From NCBI GenBank assembly GCA_049791675.1, contig JBARAD010000288.1:1-64000 (forward strand): a DNA stretch of 64,000 nucleotides. The letters are read 5' to 3'. The notes under the pieces were generated by a model, which searched no databases, was not told where the DNA came from, and was given only the letters and a program-made list of their open reading frames with translations. The position numbers were made by a program, and so were the translations under genes. This stretch comes from Chryseosolibacter sp049791675. GTDB lineage: Bacteria > Bacteroidota > Bacteroidia > Cytophagales > Cyclobacteriaceae. Positions 33,215 through 42,765 of this stretch are shown piece by piece; the first letter of the stretch is position 1, and every line of letters starts with the position of its first letter.

Positions 33215-34645
33215 ATGAAGCGTTCTATCTTTATTCTGACCATCATACTGATTGCGTGCATCGGTGGGGTGCTGGGATCGATTTTCACCATCCGTTTTTT
33301 GGGTATTTCCAACCTCAACTATGCTTCGATTGAGGAGAGACAACGCCTCGTTCTTACAGGCCGTCCTGCCGATACGGTATACAATAATCACAACCATATT
33401 AATTTTCTCTCAACTGCCAACAGAGTTGTTCCGGGGGTCGTCCATATCCGTACAGGTTACGGCCCGGGTGTTTTCAGTTTAAATCCCCTTCAGCAATATG
33501 AACGGCCCGTGCATTCTTCGGGGTCTGGTGTGATCATATCAGACGACGGATACATCGTTACCAACAACCACGTAATTGAAGATGCGACGAACATCGAGGT
33601 GGTGATGAATAACAATCAACGCTATTATGCCAAGCTCATCGGTTCCGATTCAAATACCGACCTGGCGCTGCTCAAGATAAAAGCCCAAAAGCTACCCTTT
33701 GTTCCCTATGGTGATTCAGATAATCTTCAGCCTGGTGAATGGGTACTGGCGATCGGAAACCCTTTCGACCTGAACTCTACGGTAACCGCAGGCATCGTGA
33801 GCGCCAAGGCGCGCAACATCGGGATCCTTCAGGAGAAGAATGGCCTGTCAGTGGAGGCGTTCATTCAGACTGACGCGGCCGTAAACCCCGGCAACAGCGG
33901 AGGTGCACTGGTGAATTTATCCGGCGAGCTCATTGGTATCAACACCGCCATCGCGACATCGTCAGGAAGTTATCAGGGGTATTCGTTTGCAATTCCGGTG
34001 AGCCTGGTGAAAAAGGTAATGGACGATCTTCTGGAATTCGGGAAGGTGCAGCGGGGTCTGCTGGGCATCAACATCGGGGATGTGGATGCTGCACGGGCCG
34101 AGCAATACGATCTTACAGTAACCCAGGGTGTGTTTGTGAGCAATGTGATCACCGGTAGCGCCGCTGCAGAATCAGGCATTCAGTCTGGTGACGTGATCGT
34201 TGCCATCGATAACCATATTGTGAATTCCGTTTCGGAATTGCAGGAGTGGGTAGCGCGCAACCGGCCGGGAGAGGAGATCCTTGTGACCTTCCTCCGGAAA
34301 GGCGCCAAAATGGACGTCAAGGCCAGGCTTAAGAACAGCAAGGGTGAAGAGTCTTTCGAGAAGAAAGAGGTAAGACATTTTATCGAAGGCGCTAAATTCG
34401 AGGACGTCCCTTACCGCGAGTTGGCAAAACTACTTCTGGACGGGGGTGTAAAGATCGTCAGCATTGCTTCGGGTAAATGGAAAAAGGCCGGCGTCAAGAA
34501 AGATTTCATTATCGCGTTCATTGATAAAGTGCCTGTCGAAAATGTTGAAGATCTCAACCGCATCCTCGAATACAAAAAAGGAGGTGTCCTGATCGAAGGC
34601 TTTTATGCCGACGGGGAAAAGGGCACGTATGGTGTTGAATGGTAA
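33215..34645 (+). CDS. Do/DegQ-type periplasmic serine protease with PDZ domain
   Basis: A 476-residue HtrA-family protease. An N-terminal hydrophobic helix (SIFILTIILIACIGGVLGSIF) anchors or exports it. The trypsin-like domain has the triad His119 (TNNHVIED), Asp149 (NTDLALLKI) and Ser228 (GNSGGAL). A PDZ domain follows at about 285-365 (GLLGINIGDVDAARAEQY, SAAAESGIQSGDVIVAIDNHIV), and the C-terminal stretch (about 385-475, GKWKKAGVKKDFIIAFIDKVPVENVEDL) looks like a second, divergent PDZ. Role: degradation or folding of damaged envelope proteins. It follows a stress chaperone gene, which fits, although a terminator separates the two. Confidence 0.95.
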   Translation: MKRSIFILTIILIACIGGVLGSIFTIRFLGISNLNYASIEERQRLVLTGRPADTVYNNHNHINFLSTANRVVPGVVHIRTGYGPGVFSLNPLQQYERPVHSSGSGVIISDDGYIVTNNHVIEDATNIEVVMNNNQRYYAKLIGSDSNTDLALLKIKAQKLPFVPYGDSDNLQPGEWVLAIGNPFDLNSTVTAGIVSAKARNIGILQEKNGLSVEAFIQTDAAVNPGNSGGALVNLSGELIGINTAIATSSGSYQGYSFAIPVSLVKKVMDDLLEFGKVQRGLLGINIGDVDAARAEQYDLTVTQGVFVSNVITGSAAAESGIQSGDVIVAIDNHIVNSVSELQEWVARNRPGEEILVTFLRKGAKMDVKARLKNSKGEESFEKKEVRHFIEGAKFEDVPYRELAKLLLDGGVKIVSIASGKWKKAGVKKDFIIAFIDKVPVENVEDLNRILEYKKGGVLIEGFYADGEKGTYGVEW

Positions 34646-34739
34646 CGTGATCCAGGAACTTTAAGCGCCAGTTGCAAGTACCCCTGATGCCGGGAACTCC
34701 ACCCGGTTGCTCTCTCATATTATTTCATTTCAAAATTTT

Positions 34740-34747
34740 TAGCTTTG
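34740..34747 (+). promoter_or_regulatory. Bacteroidota -7 promoter element upstream of the ALDH7 gene
   Basis: TAGCTTTG is an exact TAnnTTTG match, 19 bases before the ATG at 34767, predicting a leader of roughly 13-15 bases. No clear -33 TTG at 19-21 bases spacing. Confidence 0.55.
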
Positions 34748-34766
34748 TGGGCAAATCAACAGCCGT

Positions 34767-36311
34767 ATGAAAAATTTCGGAATCACGGAGGCGCTCGCAT
34801 CGCTTGGTATCAAGAAGAACAACGCCGGGGTTTCTACCGGCGGCGTTTGGCTGCAGTCGAGGGGGGGCAGGCGAATCGAATCGTTCTCGCCGGTCGACGG
34901 CAAACGCGTGGGCACCGTGCAATCTGCTGACGAAAAATCCTACCGCCACGTAGTTAAAAGCGCCTCAGCGGCTTTTAAGGAATGGAGAAAGTGGCCTGCT
35001 CCCAGGAGGGGTGAAGTGGTACGTCAGATCGGTGAGGCGCTGCGGGTGTATAAAGCGCCGCTTGGCAAGCTGGTTTCCTATGAAATGGGAAAGAGCAACA
35101 CGGAAGGGCTCGGGGAAGTACAGGAGATGATTGACATTTGTGACTTTGCTGTTGGCCTTTCGCGTCAGCTTCATGGTCTTACGATGCATTCAGAAAGACC
35201 GCACCACCGGATGTACGAGCAGTGGCATCCGCTTGGCGTGGTCGGTATCATCACCGCCTTTAACTTTCCGGTTGCGGTATGGTCATGGAATAGCATGCTC
35301 GCCTGGGTCTGCGGCAATACCTGTATCTGGAAGCCTTCTGAGAAGACGCCGCTGTGCAGCATAGCCTGTCAGCATATCATCGGTGAAGTGTTTGAGAAGA
35401 ACGGCGTTCCGGAAGGGGTATCATGCCTTGTGAACGGAGATTTTGCAACTGGAAGGCTATTGGCCGAAGACGAAAATATAGCGCTGGTTTCCGCGACAGG
35501 TTCTGTGCGCATGGGGCGTGCTGTGGCAAAGACAGTAGGGGAAAGGTTGGGAAAGACCCTGCTGGAGCTCGGCGGGAACAATGCCATCATCATTACTGAA
35601 AATGCCAACCTCGATATTGCCATCCGCGGAGCGTTATTCGGGGCGGTGGGGACCGCGGGCCAGCGGTGCACGACAACGCGCCGGCTGATCGTCCACGCCG
35701 ATGTGTATGAGGAAGTCAAGGCGCGCCTGGTGAGCGCATACGGCCATCTGAGCATCGGCAACCCGTTGGATCCTGCCAACCATGTGGGCCCGCTGATCGA
35801 CACGCAGGCAGTAAAGTCCTACCGGGAAGCGTTGCGTAAAGTGAAGGCGCAGGGTGGTAATATGCTCGTGAAGGGCGGTGTGCTGGAGGGCAAGGGTTTT
35901 GAGTCCGGATGCTATGTGAGACCGGCCATCGCAGAAGTGCCCCACCAGGTGGAGATTGTTCAGCAGGAAACCTTTGCGCCCATCCTGTATCTGATCCGGT
36001 ACAGCACGCTGGAGGAGGCCATTGCCCTACAAAATGGCGTAAAGCAGGGGTTGTCCTCGGCCATCATGACCTCCAGCCTGCGCGATATGGAAGCATTCCT
36101 CTCGCATGAAGGCTCGGATTGTGGTATTGCCAACGTGAATATCGGTACCTCGGGCGCGGAGATCGGCGGAGCTTTTGGCGGGGAAAAAGAAACAGGCGGC
36201 GGTCGTGAATCAGGGTCGGACGCCTGGAAAAACTATATGCGCAGGCAGACCAATACCATCAATTACGGTGATTCACTTCCGCTGGCTCAGGGCATAAAAT
36301 TTTCTATATAA
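34767..36311 (+). CDS. Aldehyde dehydrogenase, ALDH7 (alpha-aminoadipic semialdehyde dehydrogenase-like) family
   Basis: A 514-residue NAD(P)-dependent aldehyde dehydrogenase. VGIITAFNFPVAVWSWNSMLAWVCGNTCIWKPSE is the cofactor region; TLLELGGNNAIII supplies the general base, and GTAGQRCTTTRR the nucleophile Cys301. The antiquitin-type ending GGAFGGEKETGGGRESGSDAWKNYMRR marks ALDH7, whose members oxidise alpha-aminoadipic semialdehyde in lysine breakdown and betaine aldehyde. No other lysine-degradation gene adjoins it. It appears to be transcribed alone from the -7 element upstream. Confidence 0.92.
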   Translation: MKNFGITEALASLGIKKNNAGVSTGGVWLQSRGGRRIESFSPVDGKRVGTVQSADEKSYRHVVKSASAAFKEWRKWPAPRRGEVVRQIGEALRVYKAPLGKLVSYEMGKSNTEGLGEVQEMIDICDFAVGLSRQLHGLTMHSERPHHRMYEQWHPLGVVGIITAFNFPVAVWSWNSMLAWVCGNTCIWKPSEKTPLCSIACQHIIGEVFEKNGVPEGVSCLVNGDFATGRLLAEDENIALVSATGSVRMGRAVAKTVGERLGKTLLELGGNNAIIITENANLDIAIRGALFGAVGTAGQRCTTTRRLIVHADVYEEVKARLVSAYGHLSIGNPLDPANHVGPLIDTQAVKSYREALRKVKAQGGNMLVKGGVLEGKGFESGCYVRPAIAEVPHQVEIVQQETFAPILYLIRYSTLEEAIALQNGVKQGLSSAIMTSSLRDMEAFLSHEGSDCGIANVNIGTSGAEIGGAFGGEKETGGGRESGSDAWKNYMRRQTNTINYGDSLPLAQGIKFSI

Positions 36312-36371
36312 ACCCATTTTTGGGAAATCATTACAAACACCTTATTTTTATACACCTACAATAAACGAACT

Positions 36372-36779
36372 ATGGCAGGAAAGAAATACCGCACGGTAAT
36401 GCTCATCGATGATAATGAAATTGACAATCTTATCAACCAGAAAATGATCGAGGCGGCTTCCATCACAGAGAACATCTATACACACACCGGTGCAAAGAGC
36501 GCAATTGAGTTTCTCAAGAACATGGAAAAGATGGATGTGGCAGACAAAGTTCTGCCCGACGTTATTTTTCTGGACATCGATATGCCGCTCATGGATGGAT
36601 TTCAATTCCTGGATGAGTTTGAAAAGCTTTCAAATGTGGCCAAGAATAAATGCCGCATCGTGATGCTTACCTCCTCTATTAATCCGCAGGATTTTAACCG
36701 TTCAAAGAAGTATGCGAACGTCAAGCTCTATCTGAACAAACCGCTTTCGCACGACAGTATTTTGAAAATGGACCTGTAG
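36372..36779 (+). CDS. Single-domain response regulator (CheY-like)
   Basis: A 135-residue receiver domain with no output domain. The acidic pair is Asp13-Asp14 (LIDDNE), the phosphoacceptor Asp68 (FLDIDMPLMDG), the switch Thr100 (MLTSS) and the conserved Lys123 (LNKP). No histidine kinase adjoins; the PAS kinase at 59-61 kb is the only one in the window and lies too far away to assign as partner. Such stand-alone receivers in Bacteroidota act in phosphorelays or by protein binding. It converges on the helical protein gene. Confidence 0.93.
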   Translation: MAGKKYRTVMLIDDNEIDNLINQKMIEAASITENIYTHTGAKSAIEFLKNMEKMDVADKVLPDVIFLDIDMPLMDGFQFLDEFEKLSNVAKNKCRIVMLTSSINPQDFNRSKKYANVKLYLNKPLSHDSILKMDL

Positions 36780-36862
36780 CAGGTACACTAGCCCCCAAAG
36801 CTGGCGTATGCCGATGATGTTTCGCGGCGGGAGAAGCCTCTCCCCTAAGGGTAGCGGTGCCT

Positions 36863-38308
36863 TTATATTTCCGTCAGTAGCTTCACGAACTTGTCGTCGA
36901 GTTTGATCAGCTTCGTTGGTGCGAAATATCCGACCGGGATTGAATTGAGACGCGGAATGAGACCGGTGATCTTTTTGGCTTTTTCCTTCTTGGCTTCGCT
37001 GGTGGCGATCTTCAGGATCTTCAGGAACAACATGATATTCTCACAGCTGTCCTTGCCGAATAAGCGGATCTGTCTCTGAATACTGTTCGATAACTGATTA
37101 AAGAGTTCGTAGTCCTTCAGCAGCACATATTGAAGTGCGAGTAATGATTTGATCTCCAGCTGTGCATACGGATATTTCTTAAGGCTCACTTCATTGAGGA
37201 GGTTGTTGATCATTTTCGCGGCCTCATCGAACTTGTCGACATAATAACAGGACAATGCCCGGTACAAAACATAGATAATGTGCTTGGGAACATCCTGTGA
37301 GTCTACCTCAAAATCCTCAAAGACAGTCTCGTTCTCTGCATACAGTTCACCTTCCGTACCGTTGCGGAGATGTCGCTCGATCTTGGAGATCAGGAATTGG
37401 GCAGGGAATGTGAAGTTGGAGTAGTTCACCAGAAGGTTTGCACAGGCATCGTTGACTTCTTCGAAGTATTTTTCAGCCTGTCTGTAAACCTTATAGTGGT
37501 TATAATATTCAAGTTTGAGGAACTCAAAGACAAGGTTCAGGTGATAATAGATGGAATCCAGGTGATAACTTTCGAAGATCTTCTGGACTTTGACAAAGAT
37601 ATCTTCAATGGATTCCCCGTCACCGGTCGAAGTATCTTCAACTTCGACAAACAGGCGGTGGAAGACATACATGCAGCTCTGATAAACATACAGGCGGTGC
37701 GATTCATACAGCTTCGCCACATTCTGCATTTCTTTCATGACCAGTGTGAGGCCGAGTTTTTCGATTTCACCTCCGTTGAGCAGAAAGTCTCCGAATTTTT
37801 TAAAATAATCCGACAGCAGGTCTTCCGACTTATCAACGGCCAGCATATAGGCTACATGCCGGTTGTACAGCTGTGAGTATTGAAAATAGTCAGGGGAATT
37901 GATGTTGAGCCGTTTGAGCGATTTGTAAATAACGGTCAGCTCATTGGCCAGGTCGTAATCCAGCAGCTCCTTTTCAAGTTTCTTCAGCGTGGCAACCGAA
38001 ATCGCCTTCTTCTTCGTGAAGAGGACCTCGTTGATATTGGCGACTTTGCGCAGAACATCTGTCCGCGGGCTCTCCAGTTGTTCCATCAGATATTCTTCTA
38101 TCTTCAGGTTCAGCCTCGATCGGAGCGTATAGTAAGCATTGGCATTCACGTCGAGCTCGGTCATGATCTTGTTGTCAGACAATGAGCGCTCGCGCAGGGC
38201 TTTCAGAAGGTAAGCCGATTTTTCAGCGTTGCTTTCGATCAGGGAGTTGTAGATAGCGGTAAAATCTTTTTCAGAGAGCTGTTTAATGATATTCTTTAAC
38301 TTGGCCAT
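36863..38308 (-). CDS. Unrecognised all-helical repeat protein (481 aa)
   Basis: A 481-residue cytoplasmic protein with no signal peptide. It is almost wholly helical, rich in Leu, Tyr, Lys and Glu, with spaced repeats resembling TPR or similar solenoids (YFQYSQLYNRHVAYML, IYYHLNLVFEFLKLEYYNHY, HIIYVLYRALSCYYVDKFDEAAKMI). The first 70 residues (LSEKDFTAIYNSLIESNAEKSAYLLKALRE) look like a separate helical cap. I know no named family. It is convergent with the orphan response regulator; a role as a scaffold or regulatory partner is only a guess. Confidence 0.8.
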   Translation of the reverse strand: MAKLKNIIKQLSEKDFTAIYNSLIESNAEKSAYLLKALRERSLSDNKIMTELDVNANAYYTLRSRLNLKIEEYLMEQLESPRTDVLRKVANINEVLFTKKKAISVATLKKLEKELLDYDLANELTVIYKSLKRLNINSPDYFQYSQLYNRHVAYMLAVDKSEDLLSDYFKKFGDFLLNGGEIEKLGLTLVMKEMQNVAKLYESHRLYVYQSCMYVFHRLFVEVEDTSTGDGESIEDIFVKVQKIFESYHLDSIYYHLNLVFEFLKLEYYNHYKVYRQAEKYFEEVNDACANLLVNYSNFTFPAQFLISKIERHLRNGTEGELYAENETVFEDFEVDSQDVPKHIIYVLYRALSCYYVDKFDEAAKMINNLLNEVSLKKYPYAQLEIKSLLALQYVLLKDYELFNQLSNSIQRQIRLFGKDSCENIMLFLKILKIATSEAKKEKAKKITGLIPRLNSIPVGYFAPTKLIKLDDKFVKLLTEI

Positions 38309-38432
38309 GAATCGGTTTTTTCAACTGAAAATTTACAAAATTTATTCATGTACGCAATAGAGAGTACAAGGGTGGTATAGGCGGCAAAATTGCAACATGC
38401 AAAGCGCTAAAACAAATAAAGCAGGGTTCAAT

Positions 38433-38448
38433 TAACTTTGTAGTTTTG
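38433..38448 (+). promoter_or_regulatory. Two abutting exact -7 promoter elements upstream of the WG-repeat gene
   Basis: TAACTTTG (38433-38440) and TAGTTTTG (38441-38448) are both exact TAnnTTTG matches, placed end to end. They lie about 27-42 bases before the probable start codon. No -33 TTG at standard spacing was found for either. Confidence 0.55.
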
Positions 38449-38474
38449 TAAATGGTAAATGTAGCCCAGTGGTT

Positions 38475-41060
38475 TTGAAGCTTATCATAGGAGTCTTGCT
38501 GTTTTTATCCGGTGGGGTGACTTTTGCCCAATCGGGGGGAGCTGAGAAGCCTGCCATGAAGCATATGGAAAAACACCGCTGGCAGAAGGCTGAAGACAAG
38601 CTTCGGAAATCCCTTTCCAGGGACACGCTGAATGCGCCAGTCAGGTACTTACTTTCCGTGTTCTATTTTCATGCTGACAACCCGGCCCGTGATCTGGATT
38701 CGGCGTACCACTATGCCGTGACGGCACTCGACGACTATGCGTTGAGTCCTTTCCGGGAACGCGAGAAGCTCAGGAAGATGTCTCTTGACAGCGTTCGGCT
38801 GATCTCCCTGCGGGCGCAAATCGATAGCACAGCCTTTGAAGTTGCCCGGGAGGTCAACACGGAAGCCGCGTATCTGGAATTTCTGAGCGACTTCCCCTCC
38901 GCGGTGCAGCGCGATCTGGCAGCCCGTTTACGCGACGAGGTGGCCTACCGCGAGGCCCTTGATGCGAACACGCATCAGGCCTTTCTCACCTTCCTGAATC
39001 GCTATCCCGACGCCAGCAAGGCCCCGGAAGCGCGTGCGCATTACGAGCGTCTGCTGTACACTGCAGAAACCAGAGATCAGCGTCTGGCAAGTTTCGAAAG
39101 GTTCCTCAAAGACCATCCTGAGACACCTTATCGCAAGGAGATCGATCGCCATATTTTTGAGATATCGACCGCCGATGGCACGGTGGAAAGTTTCCTTGCC
39201 TTTATAACACGGTACCCCGCAAATGATCTTGTAAAGAAGGCGGAACAAATGATCTTCCACATGCTGGCAGACGTGGAAAATCCGCAATGGCCCGTTCGGT
39301 TTCTGAATGACTCATTGCGAAACCTCCTCGGGTTGAACACAACCTACCTGGTCCCGGTATTGCAAAATAACCGCTATGGTTTCCTCGATGAAAACGGTCG
39401 GGAGGTCCTTGCGCCCCAGTTCAAAAATATCCATCCGGATTATTTGTGCGGCAATATCACAGACGAAGTGCTGATGGTTGACAACAAGCTTGTAGCCCGC
39501 AATGGAAGCATCATCTACCAGGGAGACGCCGATGAACTGAATGACCTGGGTGTCGGCTTTTTAAAGATCAATACGCCCGCAGGCGCAAAAGTCATTCACA
39601 AGGCCGGCTTTGTTCTTCATGACAGCGCGGAAGATTGCCGGATCCTTGCACGGCGTTATGTCGCCGTTAAAAAAAACAACACATGGCTGCTATACACCCT
39701 CACCGGACGGCTATTGGACGAGCACGGATGGGATGATATTTACGCCATCCAGAATGTGATAGCCTTTCGCAGCAATAAGAATGTTTTCATCGCGCCGAAC
39801 GCACAACTGGGAAGAAGTGCTGACGGAGGCGCCCTTTTGTTGTCGGATCCATTTGATGAGATCAAAGTGTGGCCGCCGGGACTGCTCTGGGGGAAAGCGG
39901 GAGATTTTCAGGGCGTATTGGATGAATCATTGCAGGGTGTGATCCGTTTTGACAGGCACATCCTTAATCAAACATTTTTCGGGGCTACGGCCAGGGTACC
40001 AAACGGCTATACGCTGTACAACTGGGCGGGTAGGCGATCGACAACTTTTGACCAGGTGCACGTTTTTGATCCATGGGTGACCGTCAGGCGAAACGGATCA
40101 TGGTTCCTTTTTGATCCGTATCTGATGAAAGACGAAAGCAAGGCCTACGACAGCATCCGGACCGAGGGGCCATTCCCTGTCGGAATCCGCGCGGACTCCA
40201 TAACCGTTCATTTCGCGCAAAATCACGTCGCCACTTTCTTCCGCCCATTGAAGGTCGCTTTTGTGCCAGGCATGGATTCGACCTCTTTTCTGATGGTGGC
40301 GGATCACCACAGGATCAAGTCCGTCTTCGATATCAGGGGAAGAAAATTATTTTCCGCCGCGTTCGATGCCATTGAATACGCAGGCCAGGGAATATTCGTG
40401 ATCACCAGGCGCGAAAAAAAGGGTCTGCTGAATATGCAGGGAGCCGCGCTCTTGCCTGCAGCGTTTGATGCCATCGGAAGTGTCAAAGGCAATGTGATTT
40501 CCATTCTGAAAAACAAGCGCTTTGGCGCCTATCATATCCAGCATAAGAAGCTCATAAAGCCCCAGTATGACCGGAACATCGTGCCGTATACGGAAACCGT
40601 TGTGTCAACCTTCCGGGAAGGGCATTACGGTTTTTTAGGTTGGGATAATAAGCCGGTCAGTCTTTTTGCATTTGATGAGATCCGGTATTGGGATGACTCC
40701 GTCGCCTTGGTGAGAAATGGCGCTGACTGGAATTTTTATGATATCGCTGCCCGGCAAAATACGGAGCGGAATCTGCGCAAGATTGTCATGATCAGAAATA
40801 CGACCGATGAAAAGATCGCCATCATCCAGAAAGGCAATAATTTTGGCGTCATTGCCAATGGCGGAAAGGTGATCATCCCCGTCACGTTCACCGATATCGT
40901 TAACCTCGGATCGACGGACCAGCCGCTTTATTTTACGGAAAAGCACGTTCAGGAAGCTTCTTTATACATTGTGATCTATTACGATCACGCCGGTAATATG
41001 CTGCGCAAGGAAATTTACGACTATGCTTCAGATTACGACAGAATCTATTGTACGGATTAA
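38475..41060 (+). CDS. WG-repeat protein with N-terminal TPR-like region
   Basis: A protein of about 861 residues. It begins with a signal peptide (KLIIGVLLFLSGGVTFAQ), then a helical TPR-like part (about 25-270, KHRWQKAEDKLRKSLSRDTLNAPVRYLLSVFYF, with repeated FLSDFPSA, FLNRYPDA, FITRYPAN units), then many WG (KWG-type) repeats to the C terminus (NNRYGFLDENGREVLAPQFKNI, KRFGAYHIQHKKLIKPQYD, GHYGFLGWDNKPVSLFAFDEI). WG repeats form beta-propeller-like or solenoid folds and their roles are largely unknown. The start is TTG at 38475 or GTG at 38469; no ATG fits. Followed after 52 bases by pafA. Confidence 0.85.
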   Translation: MKLIIGVLLFLSGGVTFAQSGGAEKPAMKHMEKHRWQKAEDKLRKSLSRDTLNAPVRYLLSVFYFHADNPARDLDSAYHYAVTALDDYALSPFREREKLRKMSLDSVRLISLRAQIDSTAFEVAREVNTEAAYLEFLSDFPSAVQRDLAARLRDEVAYREALDANTHQAFLTFLNRYPDASKAPEARAHYERLLYTAETRDQRLASFERFLKDHPETPYRKEIDRHIFEISTADGTVESFLAFITRYPANDLVKKAEQMIFHMLADVENPQWPVRFLNDSLRNLLGLNTTYLVPVLQNNRYGFLDENGREVLAPQFKNIHPDYLCGNITDEVLMVDNKLVARNGSIIYQGDADELNDLGVGFLKINTPAGAKVIHKAGFVLHDSAEDCRILARRYVAVKKNNTWLLYTLTGRLLDEHGWDDIYAIQNVIAFRSNKNVFIAPNAQLGRSADGGALLLSDPFDEIKVWPPGLLWGKAGDFQGVLDESLQGVIRFDRHILNQTFFGATARVPNGYTLYNWAGRRSTTFDQVHVFDPWVTVRRNGSWFLFDPYLMKDESKAYDSIRTEGPFPVGIRADSITVHFAQNHVATFFRPLKVAFVPGMDSTSFLMVADHHRIKSVFDIRGRKLFSAAFDAIEYAGQGIFVITRREKKGLLNMQGAALLPAAFDAIGSVKGNVISILKNKRFGAYHIQHKKLIKPQYDRNIVPYTETVVSTFREGHYGFLGWDNKPVSLFAFDEIRYWDDSVALVRNGADWNFYDIAARQNTERNLRKIVMIRNTTDEKIAIIQKGNNFGVIANGGKVIIPVTFTDIVNLGSTDQPLYFTEKHVQEASLYIVIYYDHAGNMLRKEIYDYASDYDRIYCTD

Positions 41061-41112
41061 TTAAATTGCTGCTGAATGTGAAGTTTGGTGTTATATGTAT
41101 TCTCTTTTTTAT

Positions 41113-42765
41113 ATGAAAAACCTGATATTAATTTTTCTGCTGTCACTGGCTACAGTCACCTATGGCCAAAATAAAAAATCCCCTGCAGCACCAAAGCTTG
41201 TAGTGGGTATCGTCGTAGACCAGATGCGCCAGGAATATTTATACCGCTTCAACTCAGGTTACGGGAATGGTGGGTTCAAGCGGATGATGGAAGAGGGGTT
41301 CATGCTCAGAAATGGGCATTACAATTATGCGCCCACTGTAACGGGTCCCGGCCATGCGTCGGTCTATACTGGATCGACCCCGGCCATACACGGTATCATC
41401 GAAAATGATTGGTATGACAAGAACCTGAAGAAAGACGTCAATTGTGTGGAAGACCCTGAGCACAAAGTTATCGGCGTGGCTGACGGCAATGGCGATGTGT
41501 CGCCGTGGCGCATGCTGTCCACGACGATAACGGATGAGCTGAAACTTGCCACGCAAAAAAGGGCCAAAGTGATCGGGATTTCTATCAAGGATAGGGGAGC
41601 GGTGTTGCCTGCCGGGCATCTGCCTGATGGTGCATACTGGTATGATGGCAAAAGCGGGAGATTTATTACGAGCACGTACTATAAAACGAAACTTCCTGAC
41701 TGGGTTGAAAAATTCAATCAGCAAAACCTTGCCGACAAATATCTTTCACGCGAATGGAATACGCTGCTTCCCATCAATCAATATGTGCAAAGCGGTGCCG
41801 ATGATACACCCTATGAGGGTCTGATCGGAGGTAAGCAGCGACCTGTTTTTCCCTACGATCTGAAGTCTCTGAGGAAACCCAATGACCATGGTCTGCTCAG
41901 CGTCACTCCTTTTGGAAATGATTACCTCACCGATATGGCCAAGGCGGCGATCGATGGAGAGAAACTTGGCGCCGATGACGTTACCGATTTCCTGACGGTG
42001 TCTTATTCGTCTACCGATGCGCTGGGACATACCGTGGGACCCAACGCCGTTGAAATTCAGGATATGTATCTGAGGCTCGATAAGAATATCGAAGACCTGC
42101 TGAAAACGCTCGATGCAAAGGTTGGCGTGGGTAACTATACGGTATTTCTGACTGCCGACCACGCCGTTGCCGACGTAGCCCAATATATGAAGGACAACAG
42201 GATACCGGCAGGATACTTCAATGAATCCAAAGTTACCGCAGAACTCAATCAACACCTCGGCCAGTATTTCCCGGGAAAGAAGATCGTTGAAACCATCAGC
42301 GGAGGGCAGGTATTTTTCGACCAGGATGTTTTCAAGAATGATCCCAAAGCCTCCGGTGTTGAATTACTTATTGCAACAGAGCTGACGATCAATTTTCTGA
42401 TGAAACAGGAAGGTGTCGCGAACGCCTACTCGGAGAATATTATCCGCCAGAGTGCCTATGATGAGGAGGGATTAAAAGGGCACATTGTGAGGGGGTACCA
42501 TCCCAAACGCTGCGGCGATGTGGTCTTGGTGCTGGAACCGGGCTGGTATGGCGCGGGCAGTATCACGGGGACCACACATGGTTCGCCCTACACCTATGAT
42601 ACCCATGTACCCATGCTCTTTTACGGGAACGGGATCAAAAAAGGATCATCCGTACGATATCACCGCATCACGGATATTGCTCCGACACTTTCGGTTCTTT
42701 TAAACATTAAGTTTCCTTCCGGCTGCACCGGACAACCTGTCGAGGAACTCTTTGAACAACCTTAA
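41113..42765 (+). CDS. pafA: PafA-type alkaline phosphatase
   Basis: A 550-residue phosphomonoesterase of the alkaline phosphatase superfamily with a signal peptide ending TYGQ. PKLVVGIVVDQMRQEYLYRF opens the domain with a metal-binding Asp. NYAPTVTGPGHASVYTG has the nucleophile Thr and IKDRGAVLPAGH the Lys/Arg pair that marks PafA monoesterases. STDALGHTVGP and TADHAVADV give further metal ligands. PafA releases phosphate from many monoesters in the periplasm and is often not phosphate-repressed. The ATG at 41113 is used because it starts the signal peptide, although an in-frame ATG exists at 41095. No Pho box was noticed. Confidence 0.95.
   Translation: MKNLILIFLLSLATVTYGQNKKSPAAPKLVVGIVVDQMRQEYLYRFNSGYGNGGFKRMMEEGFMLRNGHYNYAPTVTGPGHASVYTGSTPAIHGIIENDWYDKNLKKDVNCVEDPEHKVIGVADGNGDVSPWRMLSTTITDELKLATQKRAKVIGISIKDRGAVLPAGHLPDGAYWYDGKSGRFITSTYYKTKLPDWVEKFNQQNLADKYLSREWNTLLPINQYVQSGADDTPYEGLIGGKQRPVFPYDLKSLRKPNDHGLLSVTPFGNDYLTDMAKAAIDGEKLGADDVTDFLTVSYSSTDALGHTVGPNAVEIQDMYLRLDKNIEDLLKTLDAKVGVGNYTVFLTADHAVADVAQYMKDNRIPAGYFNESKVTAELNQHLGQYFPGKKIVETISGGQVFFDQDVFKNDPKASGVELLIATELTINFLMKQEGVANAYSENIIRQSAYDEEGLKGHIVRGYHPKRCGDVVLVLEPGWYGAGSITGTTHGSPYTYDTHVPMLFYGNGIKKGSSVRYHRITDIAPTLSVLLNIKFPSGCTGQPVEELFEQP

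Noticed and set aside
36829..36843. GGGAGA/TCTCCC hairpin between the response regulator and the helical protein as a terminator
   Set aside because: The stem is only 6 bp and no T run follows on either strand.
38452..38478. Eight-codon leader peptide before the WG-repeat gene as an independent gene
   Set aside because: Too short to be supported as a gene, and the second -7 element would start transcription after its ATG. Kept only as a comment in the findings.
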